NCBI GenBank assembly: GCA_050184225.1
Contig: JBFXAN010000006.1
Span: 1 to 64,000, forward strand
From: JBFXAN01 sp050184225
GTDB taxonomy: Bacteria > Chloroflexota > Dehalococcoidia > CAUJGQ01
Reading direction: 5' to 3'
DNA: 64,000 bases
Positions 1 through 8,894 of this stretch are shown here, one piece after another. The position numbers and the translations under genes are program-made. The notes under the pieces were generated by a model. That model saw only the letters and a list, made by a program, of their open reading frames with translations, made no database searches and was not told the origin of the DNA. The number at the start of each line of letters is the position of its first letter. Position 1 is the first letter of the stretch.

Positions 1-2
1 TA

Positions 3-113
3 ATGATGGCAATCGGATGGGCGGATCGCTCTGTTGAACGCCATCGCCTCCGTGAGGACATAACTGATGCGGTTGAAACCTGGGCATTTAGAGAAAAGAT
101 TAGACGTGGGTGA
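3..113 (+). CDS. C-terminal end of an unidentified protein, cut by window edge
   Basis: An open frame enters from the left edge and stops at TGA 111-113, giving at least 36 residues that end in a charged stretch (REKIRRG). ATG codons at 3 and 6 exist, but the frame is open to the edge, so this is more likely the tail of a longer protein. It is followed after 4 bases by a 24-codon frame and then by the 131-residue gene at 203, all on the same strand with tight spacing, which suggests one transcription unit. No family recognised. Confidence 0.3.
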   Translation: MMAIGWADRSVERHRLREDITDAVETWAFREKIRRG

Positions 114-117
114 CACA

Positions 118-192
118 ATGCCGAGCGCAGAGCAGATTCTGGTGGTGGATTTGACAGAATCACAAGTCGAGCCGGAATTCCATTCTTCTTGA
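118..192 (+). CDS. Possible 24-residue small ORF
   Basis: ATG 118 to TGA 190-192 encodes 24 residues starting MPSAEQILVVD. It starts 4 bases after the preceding stop and ends just before the GAGGAGG ribosome site of the next gene, so it fits a translationally coupled string. No SD is evident for it and nothing is recognised. It may be chance. Confidence 0.2.
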   Translation: MPSAEQILVVDLTESQVEPEFHSS

Positions 193-202
193 GGAGGGCA
201 CC

Positions 203-598
203 GTGCCTTGGAAGAAAAAGACGTTCGGCGGTTTCGAATACAGTGGGAATATGAAGCAGTGGATGATCGTCCTAGAACAGTGGCATCGAGAGGATCTGGG
301 GAAGGACACGAAAATCCCTTTTGATCTCTATGTTAGTACTATAGTTCGTTGGTATTTGTATGCCTATCGATTTGCTCTGCAGAATGAACCGCCGTCAGGG
401 CTTTCCACCGAGCGCGTCAAGAATATGCTTCAGGAGATAGCTCCACTTGAGATGTTGCTTGACAACCCAAAGACCGTTCGACTTGCGGCGCTAGATGCGG
501 TCGACCTCCTGGCAACTCGGATGGTAATTCAGGAGTTGCACGATGGCACCCCTGCATCGAGAGAGTTTGCCAAACAAGTGCTCGGCGGTCTTCAGTAG
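203..598 (+). CDS. Hypothetical protein, 131 aa
   Basis: The GTG start at 203 is set by a strong SD GAGGAGG at 191-197. The product is a soluble 131-residue protein rich in aromatic residues in its first half (WMIVLEQW, RWYLYAYRF), followed by a helical, Leu-rich second half. There is no signal peptide or transmembrane segment, and I do not recognise the family. It is the last gene of a small same-strand group entering from the left edge. Base composition is visibly less GC-rich than the neighbours (many A/T third positions), which hints at accessory or horizontally acquired origin. That is an inference from reading, not a computed value. Confidence 0.6.
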   Translation: MPWKKKTFGGFEYSGNMKQWMIVLEQWHREDLGKDTKIPFDLYVSTIVRWYLYAYRFALQNEPPSGLSTERVKNMLQEIAPLEMLLDNPKTVRLAALDAVDLLATRMVIQELHDGTPASREFAKQVLGGLQ

Positions 599-740
599 GA
601 TTCGATACTTGGAGCAGCATGCAAAACGGTTGACCTGCGGGCATCAGGCAGTTGATAGTCCTACCCATATGAGTGATATCGACGGCGGAGAACGCATCGT
701 AGGCCGCACGGACCTGCCCAATGATAACAGCTTCGAACAC

Positions 741-914
741 TTACCGTGCCTTTGGCTCCCGTCGGATCTCCTTGAATGGAACCGCCCTTTCGCCCCGCCG
801 GCGAGCTTCCAGACTCTCCTCAATCTGGTGCATGAGATCGGTGTTCGCCAGCACCCGCCGAAGCACCGCTTCCTTGTGCCTGTACCGTGCTTTGCGCTCC
901 TCTACCGAGTTCAT
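741..914 (-). CDS. Antitoxin-like small protein (RelB-type tail), orphan
   Basis: ATG 914 is chosen because GGAGGGT lies 4 bases upstream. The frame remains open back to an ATG at 974 abutting the dnaE stop. The 57-residue product is highly charged and helical, with a C-terminal pattern (SLEARRRGERAVPFKEIRRE) like that which wraps the toxin in RelB-like antitoxins. It lies about 60 bases downstream of dnaE on the same strand. No recognisable toxin follows: the frame beginning with GTG directly after the TAA (740 downward) resembles no toxin family and runs antisense into the gene at 203-598. Either an orphan antitoxin or half of a decayed pair. Confidence 0.5.
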   Translation of the reverse strand: MNSVEERKARYRHKEAVLRRVLANTDLMHQIEESLEARRRGERAVPFKEIRREPKAR

Positions 915-974
915 AACACCCTCCATATTGCTGACAAATGCGCGACCGTCTCCTTGCCAGTATCGCACGCTCAT

Positions 975-3900
975 TCATCGGAGCGGCACGACACTCAATT
1001 CCCCCCATCCCCTTAGGATCGGCGTGAGTCTCTGCTCGATGCCGTCGGTGACCAACGCCGTGCCAAGAGAGAGGCTGTGCTCGTCCTGTGCCGTCCGCAG
1101 GGTCAGGCGGACTTCGTCCGAGCCGGGGTATGTGCGGAGTGCTTCGACGAGTTGGGCAAGCCGGCGGCGGTCGTCAGCTTCATCCTCGGTCTCTTGCAAG
1201 GTTATGTGGAGCAGGCGCGGACTGCGCTGCTCGGCGGTCTGCGGTGGCGGCGCGGCATTGCCGTTCGTGTAGCCGTTGCGACCCTTCTTGTTTCCGTTAC
1301 CGTTCACGGGCGTTTGCGAGACGAATTCCGGTTCGGGCGTGGGCAGATCTTCGAGGCTCTCACCCTCGGTCCAGCGCCGCGCCATCGTCACGCCGATGTT
1401 CAACCGCTCGTCGCGCGCCTTTACCCGCGCGTGGACGAGCAGCACCTGGCCCGGTTGCCAGCAGTCACGCGTCGCCTCGTAGGTGTCGGGCCAGACGGTG
1501 ATCTCGACCGAGCCGGAGAGGTCTTCGATCTCGGCGGCAATAAAGGTACGGCCGTCGCGCATGAGTAGCGGCCGCGTCGAGGAAACCAGACCGGCGATGA
1601 CGATATCGCGCCCGGACATCTCCTGCGTCACCTCGGAGATCACGGCGGAGATGTGCGGCGCCAGTTCCGCCGCCGCCCGCTTGAACGGGTGCTCGGAGAC
1701 GTAGATACCGAGCAGGTCCCGCTCCCAGCCGAGCACTTCCTGGCGGGGCACCTCGACCTCCTGTAGCTCCAACCCCGGCATCGGCACCGCCACCTGCTCG
1801 CCGAAGAGGTCGAACATCGTCGATTGGCCGCTGTCCTTCAGCCGCTGCTCCCGCTGCATGAGGGAATGGACCCGGTCGAGGTTGTGGACGATCGTGCCAC
1901 GGTTCAGGCCGAACGAATCGAGCGCGCCCGCCTTCGCCAGGCTCTCTAGCATCCGCTTGTTCAGCGCCTTGCTCCCCGCCCGGCGGCAGAAGTCCTCCAG
2001 CGAGGCAAAGGGGCCGCCCTCTTTGCGCTCGGCGATCAACTCTTCGACAGCGCCTTCGCCCACGTTCTTGATCATCGCCAGGCCAAAACGGATCGCCTTG
2101 GCGCCGTCCGCCCGCGTCTCGATGCAAAAGTTGACCTCGCTGCTGTTGATCTCCGGCGGCAGCACCTCAATGCCGAGCTTCGCGCACTCGGACACCGCTG
2201 CACCGACGCGGGCGGCGAGGCCCGCCGGATGGCTCTCCGCCAGCATCAGCACGGCGGTCATGTACTCCGCCGGATAATTCGCCTTCAGGTAGGCGGTCTG
2301 GTAGGAGATCGTGCCGTAGCAGGTCGCATGCGCTTTGTTAAAGCTGTAGCCCGCGTGCGGCTCGATCAGGTCGAAGATGGCGGAGGCGTCCTCCGCCTTG
2401 TGTCCCTGCTTCTCGGCGCCGCGGACGAACTTCTCCCGTTCCGCCCCCATCACCGCGGCGATCTTCTTGCCCATCGCCTTGCGGATCTTGTCCGCCTCGC
2501 CCATCGTGTAGCCGGCGAACTTCCACATGACGAACAGGACCTGGTCCTGGTAGACGATCACGCCATAGGTTTCGTCGAGAATGTCGGAGAGTTCCGGATG
2601 GGGATAGCGGATCGGCTCGCGGCCGTGCTTGGCGGCGATGAAGGTCGGGATCTGCGCCATTGGTCCCGGTCGATAGAGGGCGACCATCGCCGATAGCTCC
2701 GCGATCGAGGCAGGTTGCAACTCCTGGATGTAGCGGCGCATGCCCGAGGACTCGAGCTGGAAGACGCCGAAGGTCTCACCCTTGCCCAGCAGCGCGTAGG
2801 TCTTCTCGTCGTGGTCTGGTAGGGAGACGAGGTCCAGCTCGATGCCGTGATACTCGCGGATCAGGTCCACGGCCCGGCCGAGGATCGTCAGGTTCGACAG
2901 GCCGAGGAAGTCCATCTTCAGCAGGCCGACCTCGGCCGAGACGTTCATGTCGAACTGCACCATCGGCAGCGACGTCTCGTCGGCGCGGGACGGCTTTTGC
3001 AGCGGCGCGACATCAAAGAGTGGCTGACCGGCGATGATCACGCCGGCGGCGTGCGTGCTCGCGTGCCGCGCCACCCCTTCCAGCCGCTTCGCCATATCGA
3101 CGACGCGGCGGGCGGCCGGGTCACTGTCGTACAGCTGGCGGAACTCGTTGTTCTCGTTGAGCGCCCGGTCGATGCTCATGTGCAGCACCGTCGGCACCAG
3201 CCGCGCGATCCGGTCGACATCACCGTAGCCCATGCCGAGGGCGCGGCCGACGTCGCGGATCGCCGCCTTCGCGCCGAGCGTTCCGAAGGTGATGATCTGG
3301 GCGACGCGGTCCCGGCCCCAGCGATCCGCCGCCCACTGGATCAGCTCATCGCGCCGGTCGTCGGCGATGTCCAGGTCGACATCGGGCATCTCCTTGCGTT
3401 CGGCATGGAGGAAGCGCTCGAAAATCAGCTTGGGACCGATCGGCTCGATGTCGGTGACGCCGAGGGAATACAGCACGATGCTCGCCGCCGCCGAGCCGCG
3501 CACGCCCGTGGGGATGCGCCGCCGCCGCGCCTCGCTGACGATCTCGGCCACGATCAGCATGTACTGGGCGAAGCCGGTCGTGCGGATCACGTCCAGCTCG
3601 TAGTCGAGCCGCTTACGCACCTCATCGCTGAGATCACCGTAGCGCCGCTTGGCGCCCTCGTAGCAGAGGTTGCGCAGGTGTTCGTCCGTGCTGACGCCGG
3701 CCGGCAGGTCGATCGCCGGCATCGCCACCCGGCCGAACTCGAGCTCGATCTCGCACATCGCCGCGACGTCGTTCGTCGCCTCGATCGCCCGCGGCAGGTC
3801 GGGGAAGAGAGCGCGCATCTCCGCTTCGGACTTGATGTGGTAGCCGCCGCCCTCCAGCTTGAGGCGCTTCGTCTCCTGCACGGTCGCGTTCGAACCGATG

Positions 3901-4574
3901 CAAAGCAGGATGTCATGTGCCTCCTGATCCTCCGGCGACGTGTAGTGCGAGTCGTTGGTGGCGACCAGTTCGAGGCCGGTGTCCTTCGCCAGCTTGATCA
4001 GCCGTGGGTTGACCGTGTCGAGCATGTGCCGCAGTTCGGCGTCACAGCCGGGGTGATCCTGAATCTCGATGAAGACTCCGTCGAAGACATCTTGATAGAA
4101 GCCGAGCGTCGCCCGGGCGTCGTCGATCCGATCGTCGAGCAGCGCCTTGAACACCTCACCGCTGGGGCAGCCGGTCAGTGCGATCAGTCCCTTGCCGTAG
4201 TCGGCCAGGATCTCCCGGTCCATCCGCGGCTTGTAGTAAAAGCCCTCCAGGTGCGCCTTCGACGTGAGCGAGACGAGGTTGCGATAGCCGTCGGCGTGGC
4301 GGGCGAGCAGGCCGAGATGGTAGTAGGCGTTCTTCTCGCGCGGGTCGCGGCTCTGGCGGCTACCGGGGGCAACGTAGGCCTCGACACCGAGGATCGGCTT
4401 GATCCCGCGCTTGCGCGCCTCCTGATAGAACTCGATCACGCCGTACATACCGCCGTGATCGGTGATCGCGATCGCGGACTGTCCCAATTCGAGGACGCGA
4501 TCCATCAGCGCCGGGATGCGTGACATGCCGTCGAGAAGCGAGTACTCCGTGTGCGTGTGGAGATGTGTAAACAC
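975..4574 (-). CDS. dnaE: DNA polymerase III alpha subunit
   Basis: Replicative polymerase, 1199 residues, near the usual DnaE length. Order seen: N-terminal PHP domain with complete metal-site motifs (HLHTHTEYS, ITDHGGMYG, ATNDSHY), so an intrinsic proofreading exonuclease is plausible; palm with the catalytic aspartates in PDVDLDIADDRR (about residue 397) and KMDFLGL (about 552); the tail helix-hairpin-helix region; an OB fold at about 985-1080 (DIVIAGLVSSTRP); then a low-complexity Asn/Gly/Pro linker and a C-terminal domain. GTG start at 4574, with no strong SD. The intact PHP motifs and lack of a separate 3'-5' exonuclease domain fit DnaE1-type bacterial polymerases. The gene is monocistronic apart from the small ORF just downstream. 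Confidence 0.97.
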   Translation of the reverse strand: MFTHLHTHTEYSLLDGMSRIPALMDRVLELGQSAIAITDHGGMYGVIEFYQEARKRGIKPILGVEAYVAPGSRQSRDPREKNAYYHLGLLARHADGYRNLVSLTSKAHLEGFYYKPRMDREILADYGKGLIALTGCPSGEVFKALLDDRIDDARATLGFYQDVFDGVFIEIQDHPGCDAELRHMLDTVNPRLIKLAKDTGLELVATNDSHYTSPEDQEAHDILLCIGSNATVQETKRLKLEGGGYHIKSEAEMRALFPDLPRAIEATNDVAAMCEIELEFGRVAMPAIDLPAGVSTDEHLRNLCYEGAKRRYGDLSDEVRKRLDYELDVIRTTGFAQYMLIVAEIVSEARRRRIPTGVRGSAAASIVLYSLGVTDIEPIGPKLIFERFLHAERKEMPDVDLDIADDRRDELIQWAADRWGRDRVAQIITFGTLGAKAAIRDVGRALGMGYGDVDRIARLVPTVLHMSIDRALNENNEFRQLYDSDPAARRVVDMAKRLEGVARHASTHAAGVIIAGQPLFDVAPLQKPSRADETSLPMVQFDMNVSAEVGLLKMDFLGLSNLTILGRAVDLIREYHGIELDLVSLPDHDEKTYALLGKGETFGVFQLESSGMRRYIQELQPASIAELSAMVALYRPGPMAQIPTFIAAKHGREPIRYPHPELSDILDETYGVIVYQDQVLFVMWKFAGYTMGEADKIRKAMGKKIAAVMGAEREKFVRGAEKQGHKAEDASAIFDLIEPHAGYSFNKAHATCYGTISYQTAYLKANYPAEYMTAVLMLAESHPAGLAARVGAAVSECAKLGIEVLPPEINSSEVNFCIETRADGAKAIRFGLAMIKNVGEGAVEELIAERKEGGPFASLEDFCRRAGSKALNKRMLESLAKAGALDSFGLNRGTIVHNLDRVHSLMQREQRLKDSGQSTMFDLFGEQVAVPMPGLELQEVEVPRQEVLGWERDLLGIYVSEHPFKRAAAELAPHISAVISEVTQEMSGRDIVIAGLVSSTRPLLMRDGRTFIAAEIEDLSGSVEITVWPDTYEATRDCWQPGQVLLVHARVKARDERLNIGVTMARRWTEGESLEDLPTPEPEFVSQTPVNGNGNKKGRNGYTNGNAAPPPQTAEQRSPRLLHITLQETEDEADDRRRLAQLVEALRTYPGSDEVRLTLRTAQDEHSLSLGTALVTDGIEQRLTPILRGWGELSVVPLR

Positions 4575-4787
4575 TCAGAACCATCCAATGAAGCGGGGTG
4601 ACGCGATCGTAGCGATGAACCGGCGCCGGACCGCGCATACTTACGACAAGGGAGACATCTGTTCCGAACACGTTGGGTTGCCTTGACAATACAACAACCG
4701 GTGCCGAGATGATAACTCGATCGTGTCCTTGACCGCCCTCGATCTGCGTCCGGACAATGACGGGAAAGGCTAGAGGGGCACCGTGCT

Positions 4788-6017
4788 GTGCTGACGATCC
4801 GACGGATCCGCTATGCGATGGTTCTGGCCGTGATCCTGATCGTCGGCTGGTTCATGTGGCAGGCGCGCGGCGCCCTCATCCCCTTCCTCGTCGGCGGCAT
4901 CCTCGCCTATATCCTCGCGCCGTTGGTCGAGCGTCTCTCGCGCGTGATGCCGTTCTATCGCACCCGCCGTGAACTGGCGCGCACCCTCGCCATCATCCTC
5001 GTCTATGTGAGCGGTCTGGGCGCACTCGTCGCCACTGGATCGCTCATCATTCCCGCGATCATCAACGAGACGTCGGAACTGATCGACAATATCCCCACCT
5101 ACGTCGAGCAGGCACAGGTCGAGGCGGAACGCTGGACCGATCTCTACCGTGAGCGGGTGCCGATCGAGGTCCAGCAGCGAATCGAGCAGGCGGTGCAGGA
5201 TCTGGGCGCATCGCTCGGCGCCTACGGCGAGCAGGTGCTCGCCCGCAGCTTCGGCATCCTCCAGAGCACCTTCGGCCTCTTCTTCGGCTACATCATCATC
5301 CCGTTTTGGCTGTTCTATATCCTCAAGGACCGCCACCGAATCGGGCCGGCGATCAAGGAGTGGTTTCCTCCCGGGCTTCGCAGCGATGTCGATCACTGCA
5401 TTCGGATCATTCAGCGGGTTCTCGGCTCATACATCCGGGCGCAGTTGATCCTTGGACTGTTCATCGGAACGACGACCACGCTCGGGTTGTTTCTGCTCGG
5501 TGTTGACTACTTCATCATCCTGGGGATCATCGCCGGCATCACCGAGTTGATCCCGATCATCGGACCGATCCTCGGCGCAATCCCGGCGTTGATCGTCGTC
5601 GTGGCGACGGAGCCGGAGAAGACGATCTGGGTGTTGCTGTTCTACATCGGTATCCAACAACTCGAGAACGTGGTGCTGGTTCCGCGCATTCAGGGCAACG
5701 CCGTCGAGATGCATCCGGCCTTGATCATCGTGCTCCTCGCGATCGCGCAGCAGGTGGCGGGGTTCGGCGGCATGTTGGTCGCTGTACCGCTGGCCGCCGT
5801 CTCCCGCGACCTCTTCAAGTACATCTACTCCCGCCTCCAGGAGCGCGAGACGGAACTCGCCAACGAACGCACGATCCGCCTTCCCCGGCCCGTGCGGCCG
5901 GCCATCGCCGAGAACGGCGCCACCGATCGGCGATCGGTCGAGCCGGCGCACGCCGATGGCGCGGCGCCGGAGCAGTCCGACGCCGCCGGTGCTCCAACCC
6001 AAGAGTTGCCGGATTGA
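4788..6017 (+). CDS. AI-2E family transporter (PerM-like permease)
   Basis: 409-residue integral membrane protein. The first 45 residues form two hydrophobic helices (RYAMVLAVILIVGWFMW, then ALIPFLVGGILAYILAP). After a soluble helical loop (about 95-150) there is a block of further membrane helices with the conserved GITELIPIIGPILGAIPA segment of the AI-2E/PerM family. The last 50 residues are a hydrophilic tail rich in Arg, Ala and Pro. GTG 4788 follows AGAGGGG at 4772-4778. Family members export small molecules or ions; the substrate cannot be told from sequence. It is divergent from dnaE and convergent with the sigma/anti-sigma pair, so probably transcribed alone. Confidence 0.9.
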   Translation: MLTIRRIRYAMVLAVILIVGWFMWQARGALIPFLVGGILAYILAPLVERLSRVMPFYRTRRELARTLAIILVYVSGLGALVATGSLIIPAIINETSELIDNIPTYVEQAQVEAERWTDLYRERVPIEVQQRIEQAVQDLGASLGAYGEQVLARSFGILQSTFGLFFGYIIIPFWLFYILKDRHRIGPAIKEWFPPGLRSDVDHCIRIIQRVLGSYIRAQLILGLFIGTTTTLGLFLLGVDYFIILGIIAGITELIPIIGPILGAIPALIVVVATEPEKTIWVLLFYIGIQQLENVVLVPRIQGNAVEMHPALIIVLLAIAQQVAGFGGMLVAVPLAAVSRDLFKYIYSRLQERETELANERTIRLPRPVRPAIAENGATDRRSVEPAHADGAAPEQSDAAGAPTQELPD

Positions 6018-6021
6018 TCGA

Positions 6022-6792
6022 TCAGTTGCGCGTGATCGTCGCTTGGAGAATGACGATCGCCGGCTCCGATTCCGGCCGCACGCTGCTCACCCAGACCTGA
6101 TACTCGGTTCCCTGCCAGCGTGACGTGTCGAAGCGAATCTCGGCCGAGCCTTGCTCATCCGGTTCGAGCGTGCCGGCATGTCTCGGCCCGACCGGCCCCT
6201 GATAGTAAACGTGATAGCTGACTCCCGCATCGGCAGCCGGTAGATGCTTGACCTTCACCATGCACACCTGCTTGTCCGGGTTCCAGCTGACGGTCCCATA
6301 GGCGCCCCGTGCGGACTCGGTGGGCGTGAACGGCGCCTGTAGCGATGTCGGCAACGCCTGCAGCACGAGTTCCTCCTGGGTTGCCTGAATCTGCTGATTC
6401 TCACGTTTGAGGTCGTTGACCTCGTTCTGCAAGAGCAGGCTCCAGGCGAGCAGTCCCACGAGCGGCGCCACCAGGATCATCGCCGCCATCGCACCCCACC
6501 GCCGGCTCAGCCGAACGATCATGCCACCGTCGAGCATCGAACGGCGCCTCGGCTCGCCCACCGTCTCCGGTGCGGCTGCCACCTCCCCCATCACACCCTC
6601 GCGCAGGGCACGGGGCGCGTGATGCAACGGCACGGAGAACGCCAGCCGGGCGGCGACGCCTTCCGCATCCTCGAGGATGGCGCGGCAACGGGGGCAGTCG
6701 GCCGTATGGGCGCGGACAAAGATTGACTCCTCGGCATCCAGCGCGCCGAGCGCCTCCAGGTCAATCAGATCGTCAACGTGTGCCGCGCTCAT
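6022..6792 (-). CDS. RskA-type anti-sigma factor (zinc motif, one TM helix)
   Basis: 256 residues. The cytoplasmic N-terminus carries the anti-sigma zinc motif with H29, C33 and C36 (AHTADCPRC). One transmembrane helix (about 100-121) and a short coiled stretch follow, then an extracytoplasmic domain with the RskA pattern (VKVKHLPAADAGVSYHVYY ... YQVWVSS). ATG overlaps the sigma gene stop in an ATGA at 6789-6792, so the two are translationally coupled and almost certainly partners. The membrane protein would hold the sigma factor inactive until the outer domain senses stress; the signal is unknown. Confidence 0.92.
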   Translation of the reverse strand: MSAAHVDDLIDLEALGALDAEESIFVRAHTADCPRCRAILEDAEGVAARLAFSVPLHHAPRALREGVMGEVAAAPETVGEPRRRSMLDGGMIVRLSRRWGAMAAMILVAPLVGLLAWSLLLQNEVNDLKRENQQIQATQEELVLQALPTSLQAPFTPTESARGAYGTVSWNPDKQVCMVKVKHLPAADAGVSYHVYYQGPVGPRHAGTLEPDEQGSAEIRFDTSRWQGTEYQVWVSSVRPESEPAIVILQATITRN

Positions 6793-7412
6793 ACCGGGTA
6801 CGGTGTCTCAACCTCGGCGCTCAGCAAGGAGCGCAATTTCTTCATCGCCAGGCGGGTCCGCGTCTTGATCGTGCCGAGCGGCTGGTGCAGTTGCTCCGCA
6901 ATCTCCTGCTGCGTCAATCCCGAAAAGTACGCCATCTCCAGCGCCACCCGCTGCTCCTTCGGCAACTGGGCGAGCGCCCGGCGTACCGCCAGCCGATCGG
7001 CCTGGACCTGGACCGCGACCTGTGGATCTTCGGCCCGCCAATCCGGCGGATCATCGACGGCCGCGTTCTCTCCGATCTCCCGCAACCGCCGCCGCCCTCG
7101 CATTCGCACCTCATCGACCGCACGGTTTCGGGCAACGCTCACCAGCCAGCTGACAAAGCGGCCGCGGGCGGCATCGTACGCGGTCGGATTGCGCCACAGA
7201 CGCAAGAACACATCCTGCGCCGCGTCCTGCGCCAGGGCAGGATCGGCGAGTACACGCAGCGCAATCGAATAGATCAGGTCTGCATGCCGATCGTAGAGCT
7301 GCGAGAACGCCGTCGCGTCCCGCTGCACTATCCGCCGCACCAGTGTCTCATCATCCGGCTCGAAATCGCGCACGAGCGACCTTTCGGGCGGCGGGCGAGC
7401 CATGTCGCTCAC
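6789..7412 (-). CDS. ECF sigma factor (SigK/RpoE-like)
   Basis: 207-residue sigma-70 family protein with only regions 2 and 4. Region 2 includes YDRHADLIYSIALRVL and FLRLWRN. Region 4 has the helix-turn-helix GLTQQEIAEQLHQPLGTIKTR. GTG start at 7412; an in-frame ATG lies 9 bases inside. It overlaps the anti-sigma gene downstream by 4 bases. The divergent neighbour 190 bases away is an HtrA lipoprotein, so envelope stress control of that protease by this sigma factor is a reasonable guess but not shown. Confidence 0.95.
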   Translation of the reverse strand: MSDMARPPPERSLVRDFEPDDETLVRRIVQRDATAFSQLYDRHADLIYSIALRVLADPALAQDAAQDVFLRLWRNPTAYDAARGRFVSWLVSVARNRAVDEVRMRGRRRLREIGENAAVDDPPDWRAEDPQVAVQVQADRLAVRRALAQLPKEQRVALEMAYFSGLTQQEIAEQLHQPLGTIKTRTRLAMKKLRSLLSAEVETPYPV

Positions 7413-7602
7413 CCTCTAGAACGTTCCTCAACCGGCTTTGGATTCGTCGGTGCGCGCATTGTACCAGAGCGGCCGCCCACCCAGATTTAACCCTTTCTTC
7501 AGAAACCATTAAGCCAGGCGACGCAGCCTTGATGCTGGACCCTCCATCACAATCAATACAGGTGGTCATTGTGACCGCGAATCCGAAAGAGGATACCGCA
7601 CC

Positions 7603-8751
7603 ATGAAGAAACTCCTGGCAGTCCCGGCCGCCGCCATCGTCCTGCTCGGCGCCGTCGCCTGTACGAACGACACGAACGACTCACCATCAAATACGGACAC
7701 CGCCGCTGCCTCGGCGCAAACATCTGCCCTCCAAACTCAGAACAGCACGCGCTCGCTGAATGACGCCGCCGACTCGAACGATGTCGTCAAAGCCGTCTGG
7801 CCGAGCGTGGTCCGCATCCGCGCCAACGGCACCCAGACCAGCGCCTTTGGCACCGCGCAGCAGGGTGAAGGGACCGGCACCGGCTTCATCGTCGACCAGC
7901 GCGGCTACATCGTCACCAACAACCATGTCGTCACCCTCGGCACCAACCGCGAAGCATCGCGCTTCCAGGTGGACCTGTCCGATGGCCGCACGGTCGAAGG
8001 CACACTTGTCGGCCGCGATGAGCGCACCGACCTCGCTGTGATCAAGATCGAAGCGGACAACCTCACGCCGGTCCGCTTTGCCGACTCGACCAAGGAGGAG
8101 ATCGGCGAGGATGTGCTGGCGATCGGCTTCGCCCTCGACCTCGGTTCGACACCGACCGTGACCAAGGGCGTGATCAGCGCCAAGGACCGGGTAATCAACG
8201 AGACGCTCAACGCCGGCGGCCGGGCTTACCCGATCAGCATCAGCGGCGCGATTCAGACCGACGCGGCGATCAATCCGGGCAACTCCGGCGGCCCCCTGGT
8301 CAACATGCAGGGTGAGGTCGTCGGCATCAACACCGCCGGCCTGGTCGGAGACGCCGGTCAGCCGGTGCAGGGCATCTTCTTCGCCGTCTCCTCCCAGGTG
8401 GCCGAGCCGATTGTCGAGTCGCTGATCGACAACGGTCAGGTTGAGCGTGGCTACCTCGGCGTCGAGGTGACAACCGTCTCACCGCAGGCAGCCCGCGCCG
8501 AGGGTCAAGGCGATGTCGAAGGCGCCGGTATCCGCAGCGTCACGGGCGGTTCCGCCGCCGATCGGGCCGGGCTCCGCGCCGGCGATGTCATCACCAAGAT
8601 CGGCGACCACGAGATCAACAACATCGGCGACGTGAGCAACGCCCTCGCCTCGCACAAGCCCGGCGAGAAGGTCAAGGTTGAATACGCCCGCAACGGCTCG
8701 AACGGCTCGACCGACGTGACGCTGGGCGAGCGGCCGGCCGGAACGACATAG
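7603..8751 (+). CDS. HtrA/DegP-type serine protease, lipoprotein
   Basis: 382 residues. The N-terminus has a lipoprotein signal ending at C20 (LLGAVAC), then a Ser/Thr/Asn-rich linker. The chymotrypsin-fold domain carries the full triad H108 (TNNHVV), D143 (RTDLAVIKI) and S228 (NPGNSGGPL). One PDZ domain covers about 285-375. Expected to sit on the outer face of the membrane and degrade or chaperone misfolded envelope proteins. Preceded by GAAAGAGG; followed after 40 bases by a strong hairpin, so monocistronic. It lies back to back with the ECF sigma/anti-sigma operon. Confidence 0.93.
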   Translation: MKKLLAVPAAAIVLLGAVACTNDTNDSPSNTDTAAASAQTSALQTQNSTRSLNDAADSNDVVKAVWPSVVRIRANGTQTSAFGTAQQGEGTGTGFIVDQRGYIVTNNHVVTLGTNREASRFQVDLSDGRTVEGTLVGRDERTDLAVIKIEADNLTPVRFADSTKEEIGEDVLAIGFALDLGSTPTVTKGVISAKDRVINETLNAGGRAYPISISGAIQTDAAINPGNSGGPLVNMQGEVVGINTAGLVGDAGQPVQGIFFAVSSQVAEPIVESLIDNGQVERGYLGVEVTTVSPQAARAEGQGDVEGAGIRSVTGGSAADRAGLRAGDVITKIGDHEINNIGDVSNALASHKPGEKVKVEYARNGSNGSTDVTLGERPAGTT

Positions 8752-8791
8752 CAGGGGTACACCGCGAGGCGAGTGTGCCCCATGCAGGAAG

Positions 8792-8822
8792 CGAGGGCGG
8801 CGCCGTAGTGGCGCCGCCCTCG
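8792..8822 (+). terminator. Perfect 13-bp hairpin after htrA-like gene
   Basis: CGAGGGCGGCGCC at 8792-8804 pairs perfectly with 8810-8822 around a 5-base loop. It lies 40 bases after the protease stop and before the next start at 8895. There is no clear U-tract, so it could work as a weak or non-canonical terminator, or as RNA 3' protection. Confidence 0.6.
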
Positions 8823-8894
8823 TCGCATGTTCGCGCGGTCCGGCCGCCGGCGCCGGCGATATACTGGACCTACGCAACCGCGGGAATCGACTGT

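Noticed and set aside
417..740. Frame following the antitoxin-like gene, possible toxin
   Set aside because: GTG immediately after the antitoxin TAA is suggestive, but the product matches no toxin fold and its second half is antisense to the gene at 203-598.
2847..4523. Long open frame (558 codons) on the plus strand opposite dnaE
   Set aside because: It is antisense to conserved dnaE codons and is an effect of G/C-rich third positions. The His/Arg/Asp-rich composition matches no family.
4683..4716. TTGACA at 4683 as a promoter for the AI-2E gene
   Set aside because: The best -10-like sequence (TGATAA) lies 21 bases away, beyond normal spacing.
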